DNA of 64,000 nt from Flavobacteriales bacterium ALC-1 (GCA_000171875.1 ABHI01000002.1:1-64000), one strand, 5' to 3'. Counted from the stretch's first letter, positions 42,618-52,489 are shown. Notes: generated by a model not told the origin, from the sequence alone. Program-made: numbers and translations.

Positions 42618-43397
42618 TTATGCGTTTAGTTTTTCAAAAGGTTCAAAACCAATAGTACCATCATCATCATAAAGCAAATCAACAGCAATAACTGATGCTG
42701 AGGTTATACTTAATGGTAAAACTAGGACAACACCAACAACAGGAATCAGTAACAATAACATAAATCCTATACCATTTCCTATGGCAAGCCCTCTGTTTTT
42801 TCTAATGAAAGCAACACTTTCTTTGTATGTAAAATGACGTTCTAATGTGTAATCCATATTACCAAAACCAGCATAATAGGCCTGAACTAAAAACAATAAT
42901 GCTGTTGAAAAGACATTAACAACAGGTATAAATTTTAGAAGTAAAATAGGAAGGGTAAATAACAATTCTTGAGATAAGTTTCTTAGACTTAATCGTATAC
43001 CACGTAATAACTGTTTAGTAAATGTTGAATTTGTATAATTCGTAGTGGGTTGACCTGTGTAATACGCTTCAATTTTTTCTGAAACCGGACTCATAAATGG
43101 AGTCGACAATGCCATAATAATATGTTTATATAGAATAAGACCTATGGTGAAGATGATAATACCAGCAATAATTGTTGAAATAAATGTAATGGTTGCTTTT
43201 CCGAATTCCCATACCCAAATTCCGGCAATCCATTCTCCTAAATTATCTGAAAGCCCATAAGCAGAGACAAAAATCAAAATAAATACTGCAAAGCTTATAA
43301 GCATTGGAATAACAAAGTATTTCCATAATTTCAATTTAGAAATTAAAGCATAAGCACCCGTGTAAACTTGAAGTCCTCTAAGTATATTCTGAAACAT
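42618..43397 (-). CDS. EI24/CysZ-like membrane protein
   Basis: A 259-residue protein from the ATG at 43397. An upstream in-frame start at 43439 would add 14 polar residues and is less likely. There are about four to five hydrophobic segments (YFVIPMLISFAVFILIFVSAY, TFISTIIAGIIIFTIGLILY, GNGIGFMLLLLIPVVGVVLV) with the ALSTPFMSPVSEKIEAYYTG motif typical of EI24/CysZ. CysZ is a sulfate permease, while other members are uncharacterised. Its placement in a haem operon gives no clear functional hint. Confidence 0.82.
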   Translation of the reverse strand: MFQNILRGLQVYTGAYALISKLKLWKYFVIPMLISFAVFILIFVSAYGLSDNLGEWIAGIWVWEFGKATITFISTIIAGIIIFTIGLILYKHIIMALSTPFMSPVSEKIEAYYTGQPTTNYTNSTFTKQLLRGIRLSLRNLSQELLFTLPILLLKFIPVVNVFSTALLFLVQAYYAGFGNMDYTLERHFTYKESVAFIRKNRGLAIGNGIGFMLLLLIPVVGVVLVLPLSITSASVIAVDLLYDDDGTIGFEPFEKLNA

Positions 43398-43482
43398 CTT
43401 TTTATTTTTTTGATTAATAGTTGATTGACTATTAAACAAGACGCATAAAGTTAATATCTGTTACGGAAAAAACCTTAAACAA

Positions 43483-44508
43483 TTAAGATTTATATTCTTT
43501 TACCGCATCAATAAACGCTTTAGCATTTTCTAATGGTATATTTGGTAAAATTCCATGACCTAAATTTACAATGTATTTATCTTTTCCAAATTCATTAATC
43601 ATTTGATGTACCATTCGTTTTATTTCAGCTGGTGGCGAGAACAATCGTGTTGGGTCAAAATTACCTTGTAATGTAATATTACCACCAGTTAAATAACGTG
43701 CATTACGCGCAGAACATGTCCAATCTATCCCTAAAGCAGAAGCTCCTGACTTGGACATTTCGTTAAGCGCAAACCAACAGCCTTTTCCAAAAGCAATGAC
43801 TGGAGCATCGTCTTTTAAAGCATCAATAATTTGCTGAATATATTGCCAAGAAAATTCTTGATAATCTACAGGAGAAAGCATTCCGCCCCAAGAATCGAAT
43901 ACTTGTACAGCATTACAACCTGCTTTCACTTTTTCTTTTAGATAAGCAATAGTAGTATCTGTGATTTTCTGTAATAATTGATGTGCAGCAATAGGATTTG
44001 TAAAGCAAAACTCTTTGGCTTTATCAAAGTTTTTAGAGCCTTGGCCTTGCACACAATAACATAAAATCGTCCAAGGAGAACCAGCAAAACCTATTAATGG
44101 AATCTCATCATTAAGCTTTTCTTTAGTTGCTTTAATTGCCTGGTAAACATAATTTAAAGCCTCTTTTACGTCTGGAACAATAACATTATCTACATCTTTT
44201 TGAGAGCGTACAGGATTTGGTAGATAAGGGCCAAAGTTAGGCTTCATTTGTACCTCAATATTCATGGCTTGAGGAATTACTAAAATATCTGAAAACAAGA
44301 TGGCAGCATCCATTCCGTAACGACGAATAGGCTGTACCGTAATTTCACTTGCTAATTCTGGTGTTTGGCATCGTGTGAAAAAATCGTACTTCGCTTTGAT
44401 TTCCATAAATTCAGGCAAGTAGCGACCAGCCTGCCTCATCATCCATACAGGAGGACGGTCTACGGTTTCACCTTTTAATGCTCTTAAAAATAAATCGTTC
44501 TTTATCAT
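43483..44508 (-). CDS. hemE: Uroporphyrinogen decarboxylase
   Basis: A 341-residue HemE with the N-terminal signature [16 protein letters not shown] (Arg residues bind substrate carboxylates), GFAGSPWTI and the terminal [16 protein letters not shown]. It decarboxylates uroporphyrinogen III to coproporphyrinogen III in the cytosol. It is separated from hemCD by a four-helix-bundle cassette, which interrupts what is otherwise a tight operon. Confidence 0.97.
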   Translation of the reverse strand: MIKNDLFLRALKGETVDRPPVWMMRQAGRYLPEFMEIKAKYDFFTRCQTPELASEITVQPIRRYGMDAAILFSDILVIPQAMNIEVQMKPNFGPYLPNPVRSQKDVDNVIVPDVKEALNYVYQAIKATKEKLNDEIPLIGFAGSPWTILCYCVQGQGSKNFDKAKEFCFTNPIAAHQLLQKITDTTIAYLKEKVKAGCNAVQVFDSWGGMLSPVDYQEFSWQYIQQIIDALKDDAPVIAFGKGCWFALNEMSKSGASALGIDWTCSARNARYLTGGNITLQGNFDPTRLFSPPAEIKRMVHQMINEFGKDKYIVNLGHGILPNIPLENAKAFIDAVKEYKS

Positions 44509-44518
44509 GATTAGATGT

Positions 44519-44550
44519 TGGCTTTTAGCTCTTAGCCTTTAGCTATTTTT
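44519..44550. repeat. Left heptanucleotide array of the four-helix-bundle cassette
   Basis: Successive 7-bp units TTTTAGC, TCTTAGC, CTTTAGC and TATTTTT occupy 44523-44550. The stop codon of the four-helix-bundle gene (44539-44541) is inside the third unit. The same unit type occurs on the other side of the gene. Confidence 0.7.
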
Positions 44551-44895
44551 GATTGTATTTATTAATCCGTTTATCATTTTACCTTCAGTTTCTAATAATT
44601 CAAAAATTGATTTTAAATCTTCTGGTTTGATGAAATTCAGTTCTTGTATTATAATTAGTTGTGTTTGAACTTCGAAAAGTGAACCCATTGCAATTTCAAG
44701 AAATCGCTTAAAATCTACTTCACTATTTCTACTAGAACCTTCAGCAATATTTGAAGGGATTGAAACTGCTGCTCTAGTAATCTGAGATTTTAATCCGAAT
44801 TTTTCAGTTGTAGGTAATTGTTCTACTAAAACATAAATCTGCTTTACAATTTCAATTCCTTGCTCCCAAATTTTTAAATTCTTATAATTTCTCAT
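44539..44895 (-). CDS. Four-helix-bundle protein (23S rRNA IVP family)
   Basis: A 118-residue all-helical protein matching the four-helix-bundle/IVP family: LKIWEQGIEIVKQIY, the LKSQITRAAVSIPSNIAEG signature and the KRFLEIAMGSLFEVQTQL helix. Members occur inside 23S rRNA intervening sequences in some bacteria and as stand-alone genes in many Bacteroidota. The function is unknown; nucleic-acid binding has been suggested. It sits alone between hemE and hemCD and is framed by heptanucleotide arrays, so it looks inserted rather than part of haem synthesis. Confidence 0.88.
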   Translation of the reverse strand: MRNYKNLKIWEQGIEIVKQIYVLVEQLPTTEKFGLKSQITRAAVSIPSNIAEGSSRNSEVDFKRFLEIAMGSLFEVQTQLIIIQELNFIKPEDLKSIFELLETEGKMINGLINTIKNS

Positions 44896-44896
44896 G

Positions 44897-44981
44897 TCTT
44901 AGCTTTTAGGTGTTAGCCTTTTGCTCTTAGCTATATATAACAGTGAGACTAAAGGCTAGAAGCCAATAGCTAAAAGCTATA
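44897..44981. repeat. Right heptanucleotide arrays in inverted orientation
   Basis: Forward units TCTTAGC, TTTTAGG, TGTTAGC, CTTTTGC, TCTTAGC (44897-44931) are followed, after about 15 bp, by reverse-oriented units GACTAAA, GGCTAGA, AGCCAAT, AGCTAAA, AGCTATA (44947-44981). The two halves can fold as an imperfect hairpin. The hemCD stop codon (44977-44979) is in the last unit. Confidence 0.72.
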
Positions 44982-46557
44982 AATAATATTCATTAACCAA
45001 CTCAATCACACTCTCAACGGTTGGCACTTTAGCCACACGAACATCTTCAAAATGTTGTTTAGCTACTTTTGCTGTGGTTTCTCCTATACAAAAAGCAATA
45101 CCATTTGCTTTGTTTTGTTTTAAAAAACTTTCTACTGTAGATGGACTATAAAACATAGCTCCATCTAAATTACCTTCAACTTTATCGGCATCAAATTTGG
45201 TTTGGTAGGCTTCAATTTCGTTTACAGTAATATTATTTTCAGTTAAGATATTTGGTAAATCATCTAATCTTAAATCACTACAGAAATAAGTAACTTCTGA
45301 TCCATCAATATATTCAACCAGATATTCTGCAAGTTTTTTAGCATTAGCTTCTGTATGTGTAACTTTGCCAATGCGCTTTTCGACCATGCGTTTAGTACGT
45401 CTACCAACACAATAGATGTTTTTGAATTGCAATTCTGGTGCAGAGAAATTAGTTAACAAAGCTTCTACCGCATTTTTACTGGTAATAATTACATTCTGAA
45501 TTTCATTACGAATGAGTGCTTTCGAAATACGATTCAAGCTAATTTTTATAGCATCATTACTTTCGGCAACCACATCATTATGAAATAATAAGCGTTGATC
45601 TTCAGTGAGTTTTTTAGTAGAATATATATTAGTGGTTTTATCGCCACGTTGCAATTGGTCAATTAAAGTTTTACCACCTTTTTCGATGATATAATCTGCA
45701 GCAAGCTTTGCCAATTCATCTTTTTGATCTAAAGCGACAACTTTTGTGTATTCTATTTTCTTAGTCCCATCTTTACTAAGAAGTACACCTTTAAAGTTAA
45801 CCTCTTCCTCCTTATTTATATAACAAATCGCTCCAATTGGTGCAGTACAACCGCCTTCGAGACGGTTTAGAAATTCGCGTTCAATTGTTGTACAGATTTC
45901 AGATACTTCATCATTGATTTCTGCACAAATGGCTCTAGTTTCTTCATCAGATTCTAGTGCCGTAATCATAATTGCTCCTTGTGCAGGCGCAGGAATCATC
46001 CAATGTAAGTTGATAGAGTTTTCAGGCGTAATTCCTAATCGGCCTAAACCAGCTCCAGCAAAAATGGCAGCATTCCAGTCCTCATTAGTTTCAAGTTTTT
46101 CTAGTCTAGAGTTTACATTACCTCTAAGGCCAACTATGGTATGAGTTGGGTAGCGATTAAGCCATTGCGCGCGACGTCTTAAACTTCCTGTAGCAATTAC
46201 AGCATCTCTAGCAGAAAGAAATTCTTCGTTGGCTTTATAAACCAATGTGTCATTAATATTACCACGTTTTAAAACAGCAGCTTGTACAATACCTTTTGGT
46301 AAAATTGTTGGGACGTCTTTTAGTGAGTGTACTGCAATATCAATGTCTTCATTAAGCATTGCAATATCTAGTGTTTTAGTGAAAATTCCTGTAATACCTA
46401 ATTCGTACAAAGGCTTGTCTAGCACTAAATCTCCTGTAGATTTTACAGGGACTAAAACAGTTTTATGACCTAAATGTTCAAGTTGAGATTGAACAGTTTT
46501 TGCTTGCCACATAGCGAGCTGGCTATCGCGTGTGCCAATGCGAATAATTTTAGACAT
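44977..46557 (-). CDS. hemCD: Fused hydroxymethylbilane synthase / uroporphyrinogen-III synthase
   Basis: A 526-residue fusion. Residues 1-300 are HemC, with TGSLRRRAQW, GLRGNVNSRL and the dipyrromethane-cofactor Cys237 in EGGCTAPIGA. Residues about 305-526 are HemD, which is poorly conserved in sequence but has the expected two-domain alpha/beta pattern (NVIITSKNAVEALL, FYSPSTVESFL, CIGETTAKVA). The protein would carry out polymerisation of porphobilinogen and ring closure in one chain. The start overlaps hemA by 8 bp, consistent with coupled translation. Confidence 0.95.
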   Translation of the reverse strand: MSKIIRIGTRDSQLAMWQAKTVQSQLEHLGHKTVLVPVKSTGDLVLDKPLYELGITGIFTKTLDIAMLNEDIDIAVHSLKDVPTILPKGIVQAAVLKRGNINDTLVYKANEEFLSARDAVIATGSLRRRAQWLNRYPTHTIVGLRGNVNSRLEKLETNEDWNAAIFAGAGLGRLGITPENSINLHWMIPAPAQGAIMITALESDEETRAICAEINDEVSEICTTIEREFLNRLEGGCTAPIGAICYINKEEEVNFKGVLLSKDGTKKIEYTKVVALDQKDELAKLAADYIIEKGGKTLIDQLQRGDKTTNIYSTKKLTEDQRLLFHNDVVAESNDAIKISLNRISKALIRNEIQNVIITSKNAVEALLTNFSAPELQFKNIYCVGRRTKRMVEKRIGKVTHTEANAKKLAEYLVEYIDGSEVTYFCSDLRLDDLPNILTENNITVNEIEAYQTKFDADKVEGNLDGAMFYSPSTVESFLKQNKANGIAFCIGETTAKVAKQHFEDVRVAKVPTVESVIELVNEYYL

Positions 46558-47797
46558 TATCGGAAGTTTCTAACTGAAATATTTTTTTGATGAGCTCTAT
46601 ACTTTCATCAGAAGTATGGCTGTCTTCTCTTAGGTGGTGTGCGAACTGATTTGTGATTTTCTGAATGAGGTTATTGGTAATTAATTCAGCTTGATCTTCA
46701 TTAAAATCAGACAGTTTTTTACGCTGTGTATTGAATTCAGAATTTTTAAAATCAGTCAATTTATGTTTAATTGCTTGAATTGTTGGCACAAATTTAAGTG
46801 TATCTAACCAAGCATTAAACTCAGCCATTATCTCAATGATAATAGCTTCAGCAGCAGGAATAAATGTTTTGCGTTTTTCTAAAGTATCATCAGTAATTTT
46901 TGCTAAATCATCTAAATGTACTAAAGTGATATTTGAAAGGTCTCTAATATCTTCGTTGACGTTTTTCGGAATTGAAAGATCTAAAACTAAAAGTGGTTTT
47001 TCTGTAGAAATTAAAGATTTGTAAACTGTAGGGTTTTGAGCTCCTGTAGCTACAATAAGAATATCAGAAGCGTTAACTTCACGTTCAAGTTTTTCGTAAT
47101 CTTTAACGATAAGGTTAAATTTCCCAGCAACTTCTTCAGCTTTAGTTTTTGTTCTATTGATGAGTGTAATGTGAGAATTCTTAGTATGCTTAACTAAGTT
47201 TTCACAAGTGTTTCTTCCTATTTTACCTGTTCCAAAAAGTAAGATGTTCTTTTCCGAAATCTTTTCTACGTTGTTCATAATATACTGAACAGAAGCAAAA
47301 GATACAGATGTTGCACCAGAAGATAATTCGGTTTCATTTTTTATGCGCTTACTTGCTTGGATTACAGCATTAACCAAACGCTCAGTAAATGAGTTGAGTA
47401 AACCTTCTTTTTTAGATGCTCTTGCACCAAACTTAAGCTGACTTATAATTTCAAAATCTCCAAGAATCTGAGAATCTAAACCAGAACCAACACGAAACAT
47501 GTGGTTAATCGCTTCTTTATTTTTACGAACGTAAGCGACGTCTTGAAATTCTTCAACGGTTCCTTTTGTATTATCGCAGAGTAGTTGAATGAGTTGAAAA
47601 GGATGTTCAGCAAAACCATAAAGTTCGGTTCGGTTGCAAGTAGAAACCACTAAAACACTTTCAATACCATTATGTTTTGCCTGACGCAACAAATTTTGTT
47701 TTGCTGAATCACTTAAACTAAAATGACCACGTACTTCGGCATCAGCTTTTTTATAGCTGAGCCCAATGGTGTAAAAATGTGTACTTCTACTTTGCAT
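46550..47797 (-). CDS. hemA: Glutamyl-tRNA reductase
   Basis: A 415-residue HemA. Catalytic Cys54 lies in VVSTCNRTELYG, the NADPH-binding glycine-rich segment is LLFGTGKIGRN, and a helical dimerisation domain occupies the C-terminus. It commits glutamyl-tRNA to the C5 route of haem synthesis, giving glutamate-1-semialdehyde. It is the first gene of the leftward operon. hemL, for the next step, is not in the window. Confidence 0.96.
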   Translation of the reverse strand: MQSRSTHFYTIGLSYKKADAEVRGHFSLSDSAKQNLLRQAKHNGIESVLVVSTCNRTELYGFAEHPFQLIQLLCDNTKGTVEEFQDVAYVRKNKEAINHMFRVGSGLDSQILGDFEIISQLKFGARASKKEGLLNSFTERLVNAVIQASKRIKNETELSSGATSVSFASVQYIMNNVEKISEKNILLFGTGKIGRNTCENLVKHTKNSHITLINRTKTKAEEVAGKFNLIVKDYEKLEREVNASDILIVATGAQNPTVYKSLISTEKPLLVLDLSIPKNVNEDIRDLSNITLVHLDDLAKITDDTLEKRKTFIPAAEAIIIEIMAEFNAWLDTLKFVPTIQAIKHKLTDFKNSEFNTQRKKLSDFNEDQAELITNNLIQKITNQFAHHLREDSHTSDESIELIKKIFQLETSDNV

Positions 47798-47907
47798 TCA
47801 CTTGTTTACTAATACATAACAATTTACCGACTGTTATTCCCGAAGAAAAACACTTATAAATTGAAATAAAATTTAGCAAGGGAAAATCATACCTGAAACT
47901 TGCAAAG

Positions 47908-47915
47908 CAAAAGTA
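47908..47915 (-). promoter_or_regulatory. Possible -7 box (TACTTTTG) of the hemA operon
   Basis: Minus-strand TACTTTTG matches TAnnTTTG. A TTG lies upstream but only 13 bp away, short of the usual 17-20 bp. The leader would be about 105 bp long, room for regulation. Confidence 0.35.
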
Positions 47916-48074
47916 TATTTGTTCTTTACAAAAAAATAACGCTAGAAGAACTTAAAGTATCGTTTGTGGTTTTTTAAGTTTCTTTTTTACCAAACCATGA
48001 TATTTATCATATTTTTACAGTGAAACCAAGGGTTTTTTGACCTTTTGTTTAGAACGAATCTAAATAAGATTAAA

Positions 48075-48974
48075 ATGAAATTTGAAAAATCGAGTCCGAA
48101 AAGTGTCGCTACAGGTACTTTTGATGAAACTTTTATAGAAGATGGCTTTTTTGTGTTGTCTCATAAAAATGAAAATGATACTATAGAAATTCTTGAACGC
48201 GAGATTGATAGCAATTATATTCAGTTTCATTTTTGTACTAAAGGAGCGTCTGCTTTTGTCTTTAATCAGGGCACGTATACATTGAATATAAATGAGGACA
48301 CTTCTTTATTACTATATAATCCGCAGCGCGATTTACCAATTCATTTAGAGATGCAACCCCATTCCTGGTTGGTGTCTTTAGTGATATCTATAAAGAAGTT
48401 TCATGGCTTATTTTCGGATGATGCTAATTATGTGACATTTCTAAGTGACGATAATAGAAATAAAAAATACTATACTGACGGAAAAATTTCACCTTCAATG
48501 ACAATTGTTCTAAACCAGATGATAAATTATAACCTTAATAGTTCGGTGAAACCTTTATATTTTAAAGGGAAAGCATACGAATTATTGAGTTTATTTTTTA
48601 ATAGAAGTGAAGATGCAGATATTGAACAATGTCCCTTTTTGGTCGATGAGGATAATGTCGCAAAACTTAAAAAAGCAAAAGATATTATAATTGCAAATAT
48701 GGCTGAACCACCAAGTTTACAAGAATTGGCTGATACTATAGGCTTAAGTCTTAAAAAGTTAAAAGAAGGCTTTAAGCAAATTTATGGCGATACCGTTTAT
48801 AGCTTTTTATTTGATTACAAAATGGAAGTGGCTCGTAAACTTTTAGAATCTGGTGATTATAATGTCAACGAAGTTGGGTTAAAAGTGGGTTATAGTACCT
48901 CTAGCCATTTTATCGCTGCTTTTAAGAAGAAATTTGGGACAACACCTAAGAAGTATATTATGGGTACGAGTTAA
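48075..48974 (+). CDS. AraC-family regulator, PchR-like, divergent from hemA
   Basis: A 299-residue protein from the ATG at 48075. A TTG at 48045 is in frame but less likely. The N-terminal sensory part is followed by a C-terminal AraC DNA-binding domain (about 205-298) with LADTIGLSLKKLKEGFKQIY and VGLKVGYSTSSHFIAAFKKKFG. The LKEGFKxxYG pattern is that of PchR/YbtA-type siderophore regulators. Its position back-to-back with the haem operon suggests control by iron or haem status (inference). Converges with the TraB/GumN gene, overlapping by 4 bp. Confidence 0.85.
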   Translation: MKFEKSSPKSVATGTFDETFIEDGFFVLSHKNENDTIEILEREIDSNYIQFHFCTKGASAFVFNQGTYTLNINEDTSLLLYNPQRDLPIHLEMQPHSWLVSLVISIKKFHGLFSDDANYVTFLSDDNRNKKYYTDGKISPSMTIVLNQMINYNLNSSVKPLYFKGKAYELLSLFFNRSEDADIEQCPFLVDEDNVAKLKKAKDIIIANMAEPPSLQELADTIGLSLKKLKEGFKQIYGDTVYSFLFDYKMEVARKLLESGDYNVNEVGLKVGYSTSSHFIAAFKKKFGTTPKKYIMGTS

Positions 48975-51900
48975 TAATCATAATAATTACTACCCCCTCG
49001 AGCACTCGGTGTTACACGCTTACGGTCTTTATAAATTGCTAAGTTGATAATCTCCATATACTGTTCTTCTAGCTCTTTAGTTTCATCAACTTTAGTACCG
49101 TAGTTATTAGACTTATTATAAAACTCTACGATGAGTTGTTTAGGATCTTTTGGTTTAATAAAAGAGATATAATGTAGTATTTCGGACTTACCAGAGTACT
49201 CATCTTCTTTATCAATTTTAAAGAAATACATGACAGCATTTTTACCTTTATCGGTTACAAAATCACGCTTTAAAACAAAGTTTACTGAGTCTTTTTCTTT
49301 TTCGTATTGTGCAATAGATAAAAGTTTGGATTTAGCAAACTGTTGCTGACTGATGTTAATAGATTTAAGCTTACTTAGTAGTTTAGCTCTATTTAATTTT
49401 TCTAGTAATAAGTATTGGTTTTCTTCATCATCTAAAATCTTTTCTTTTAATTTTTTAGGTATAGATTCTTTGTGCTTTGTAAGTAATATAAAATAATCTA
49501 CAAGCGCAGAAGTATCATCTACATTTAATAGTTTTTCGAAGAAATCTTGAGAAGAGGTTTCTTTTCTGTATGGGAAAATTAACTTTACGTAAGTCGATAA
49601 ATCATTAGAATAGGAATTATATCCATAACTATTGTGATTACCTAAACTACGCTTTACTTCAATTTTACCATCATTAATCAACTGATTTTTATACTTAGAA
49701 TAGGTTTTTAGTTTAATATGTCCGCTGTCTTTTACTTTAACCAATAAATTATAAAGCGGTTGTTTATATTCGTTTATAGTACTGTATTGTAATATTTTAG
49801 GAAAGAGAGTAGCTTTTAATTCTAAAGAATCTTTACCGAAATAATTATAAAAGATACCACCGACACCATTTAAAGGCAAATCACGATCCATAAGGTCTAA
49901 GGCTAAATTATAAGAGTCTTTTTTGTTAGAGTCTAATAAGCCTTCGAGGATCGCTGTTTGCGTCTGAGGATCAGAATAACTATCATAATACAACTGCTTT
50001 ATAAATGGTAAATTGTTTTTTAAGTCTATTTCAATTAATTGCTCAACAAGATGCGATTTAATATCTAGGCGCTCTTTTTCGAATTCAAAATCTTTAAGAA
50101 CAGCAACAATGTCCTTGCTATTATGTTTCTTAAACTTAATAAGATTATAAGACTCTAAAATAATACTGTCTTTAGCACGTAAGGCTTCAAAAAACTGCTT
50201 CGTTTTATCTTTAAAAACACTCTGACCCATAAGCGTGTCTTTAGGTGTAAAAGAATCATAAAATTCTGTAACAAAAGATGAAGGACCGCTAATAGAATCT
50301 ATTAAAGTTTTTAATTCAAAAAGGACCCCTTCTTTTAGAATATTTTTTACTAAAACCTGTTTAGCACTTGCTGAATCTGTATAACTAAAACTATAGGAAT
50401 GAATATCGTCAGTTTTAAATGTTTTACGATTAGAAATCTTAAATGTCTTATCTGGTTTATAATAGCGCGTACTAAAACTTATTTTCTTGTCTAAGTCTTT
50501 CCATAGGCTATCTATATTATGAAACATTTGCAAGTCGTGAAACTTTGTTCTAGAAATTGATATTTGCTCATTGGCACTTGTAGAATAAACTGTTTGTTTT
50601 TTCTTTTCTTCGTAATCTTTAGCTTCTTTATTATTGTAACCATAACCGTATGGATTTGGCGTTGGGGCTTTAGCATTTGTTCTCACAGAAAAATGTAAAG
50701 AAGTGTCTATAACTTTTTCAAAATTTTTATAGTCGGTTTTGTTGAATTTAAAAGATTTGAAAAAGTTTGTTTTATCAGTCTCATTTTTCCCAACATAACC
50801 CAATAAATAATAACTTCCATCCTTTACAATAGTCTTTAAATAGAGGTTTTTATTAGATGTAGAATCTAAAACTGCATAAGATTCATAGTTTTTATAATCT
50901 CCAGCTTTAAAGCCACCTTTTACTTCTGAAAGCTTGTAGTTTTTATATAGAGCATGATGAAAATATTTTGCTTCAAAACTGTCCTCTTCAATATATGCTA
51001 TATCATGGAGTGCAGCTTCTTCAATAAAATAATAGGCCTCATCTTTATAACCTTCTAATAGTTTTTTACCACTATTATCCATATTACTAGTTATATAATA
51101 ATCAGGAAAACTAACTTCAAACTTTTTGTTGGGTGATACAAATAAAGTATTGGAATCAGAAGGGCTTTTTAATGCTATTGAATTAAAAATTTTGTCTTCG
51201 TGTTTCAATACAAAATCACTACGACCAGCAAACTTTATAATAATGATTTCTAAAGGTGTTTGATAAATATGATACTTCTGAAATTCACCTTTCTTTGTTT
51301 TGTTAACGATGCTAATACCAGGATAAGGAGCAGTTAATGTTTCTTTTTTTATGATGTCACCAGGAATATCCTCGTATAATAAATCATCAATATCTTTTAA
51401 AGAGATGTTTTCTTTTTCGTTAGGTAAATACAGAAAACGACTGATTCTATTTACGGTTAAATAAGCACCATTAGTCATATCTGGATCTAAGTAATATTTC
51501 TGCCCACTATAAGAAAACTCCCGTAATTCATCATAAGTGTTTAAGCCTAAAAATCCATCAGGTGTATAATGTACTTTAAGTTGTGGGGCAACAAATAGAC
51601 TATCTAGTTTTGTCTTTTCTGATTTACTGTAATCTGTTTGCTCAGAAGTTAAAGCTTTAACCGTATAACCTCTTTGGCGTAACATATTAATCATGCCTTT
51701 ATCTCCAGGTAAATGCGCAGCACCAACACCAGCAAAAACAGATTTAGTAGGCATTAATTCCTCTAAAGAAATCACCATGTTTTCATTTCGAATAAAAAGC
51801 ATGTTCTCTCTATAGAATTTAGTATTAACTCCAGCACCAATAGAATCCAATAAATCTAAGTTTCTATCGCGATATAAGTTTTCTTGTATGAGGTATGGAT

Positions 51901-52489
51901 TCTCTTTAGCAAATAATTTTTGTAACCAAGGATCTAAATCTTTTTTATCAGCATTATATGCTGCTTTTGTAGTTAAATAACGAGATTCAGCTAAATCTTC
52001 AAGACCATAGATTTCTTTATTATTTTTCTTTCCTGCCTGAAAGATAAACATGTCTAAATAGGTTTCTTCTTCAAAATTATCAGAAGCATTATTCTTTCTA
52101 TATAAATAAGCATTAACAGCATTATTATCCATTCTTAAAGAACCTCTTACAGCCATTTCTTCAGGGTGTGAAAGTTTAAAAAGATTGGTATAAAACTCAC
52201 TTCTATAGTTGTTATAAAAACCCATTTCACCTATCATCATATCGTAATTAAAACCTGGCCATGTTGTTGGGTCAGACTCTAATGCAACACAGTCACTTTC
52301 ATTTAAGGCTTTATAGAATACATCGTCTAAACGAAACGCTACTTTTTTACTAACATGCATAGTACCATACAAGTATGAAGGTTTTTCAAGACCATTGCCA
52401 GTAATTTTCCAAAGTAAACTCTGATATTTTTGTTGTGCAAAACACGTAACTGAAAAAGTAATTATTAGGGCAGTAAGAATTTTTTTCAT
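48971..52489 (-). CDS. Very large TraB/GumN-family exported protein
   Basis: A 1172-residue protein with a signal peptide (cleavage near CFAQQ). Residues about 22-285 form a TraB/GumN domain (LWKITGNGLEKPSYLYGTMH at its start, SVFAGVGAAHLPGDKGMINM at its end), an erythromycin-esterase-like fold with putative metal-dependent protease activity. Stand-alone members are about 280-300 residues, so the remaining 880 residues are an extension. That extension appears to hold repeated beta domains (about 330-760) and an alpha-helical repeat region with HEAT-like texture (about 770-1080). Function unknown, periplasmic or surface. Confidence 0.8.
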   Translation of the reverse strand: MKKILTALIITFSVTCFAQQKYQSLLWKITGNGLEKPSYLYGTMHVSKKVAFRLDDVFYKALNESDCVALESDPTTWPGFNYDMMIGEMGFYNNYRSEFYTNLFKLSHPEEMAVRGSLRMDNNAVNAYLYRKNNASDNFEEETYLDMFIFQAGKKNNKEIYGLEDLAESRYLTTKAAYNADKKDLDPWLQKLFAKENPYLIQENLYRDRNLDLLDSIGAGVNTKFYRENMLFIRNENMVISLEELMPTKSVFAGVGAAHLPGDKGMINMLRQRGYTVKALTSEQTDYSKSEKTKLDSLFVAPQLKVHYTPDGFLGLNTYDELREFSYSGQKYYLDPDMTNGAYLTVNRISRFLYLPNEKENISLKDIDDLLYEDIPGDIIKKETLTAPYPGISIVNKTKKGEFQKYHIYQTPLEIIIIKFAGRSDFVLKHEDKIFNSIALKSPSDSNTLFVSPNKKFEVSFPDYYITSNMDNSGKKLLEGYKDEAYYFIEEAALHDIAYIEEDSFEAKYFHHALYKNYKLSEVKGGFKAGDYKNYESYAVLDSTSNKNLYLKTIVKDGSYYLLGYVGKNETDKTNFFKSFKFNKTDYKNFEKVIDTSLHFSVRTNAKAPTPNPYGYGYNNKEAKDYEEKKKQTVYSTSANEQISISRTKFHDLQMFHNIDSLWKDLDKKISFSTRYYKPDKTFKISNRKTFKTDDIHSYSFSYTDSASAKQVLVKNILKEGVLFELKTLIDSISGPSSFVTEFYDSFTPKDTLMGQSVFKDKTKQFFEALRAKDSIILESYNLIKFKKHNSKDIVAVLKDFEFEKERLDIKSHLVEQLIEIDLKNNLPFIKQLYYDSYSDPQTQTAILEGLLDSNKKDSYNLALDLMDRDLPLNGVGGIFYNYFGKDSLELKATLFPKILQYSTINEYKQPLYNLLVKVKDSGHIKLKTYSKYKNQLINDGKIEVKRSLGNHNSYGYNSYSNDLSTYVKLIFPYRKETSSQDFFEKLLNVDDTSALVDYFILLTKHKESIPKKLKEKILDDEENQYLLLEKLNRAKLLSKLKSINISQQQFAKSKLLSIAQYEKEKDSVNFVLKRDFVTDKGKNAVMYFFKIDKEDEYSGKSEILHYISFIKPKDPKQLIVEFYNKSNNYGTKVDETKELEEQYMEIINLAIYKDRKRVTPSARGGSNYYDY

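Noticed and set aside
44519..44981. Possible CRISPR array or tRNA cluster
   Set aside because: The periodic signal is a degenerate 7-bp repeat with no spacers and no cloverleaf; no cas gene is near.
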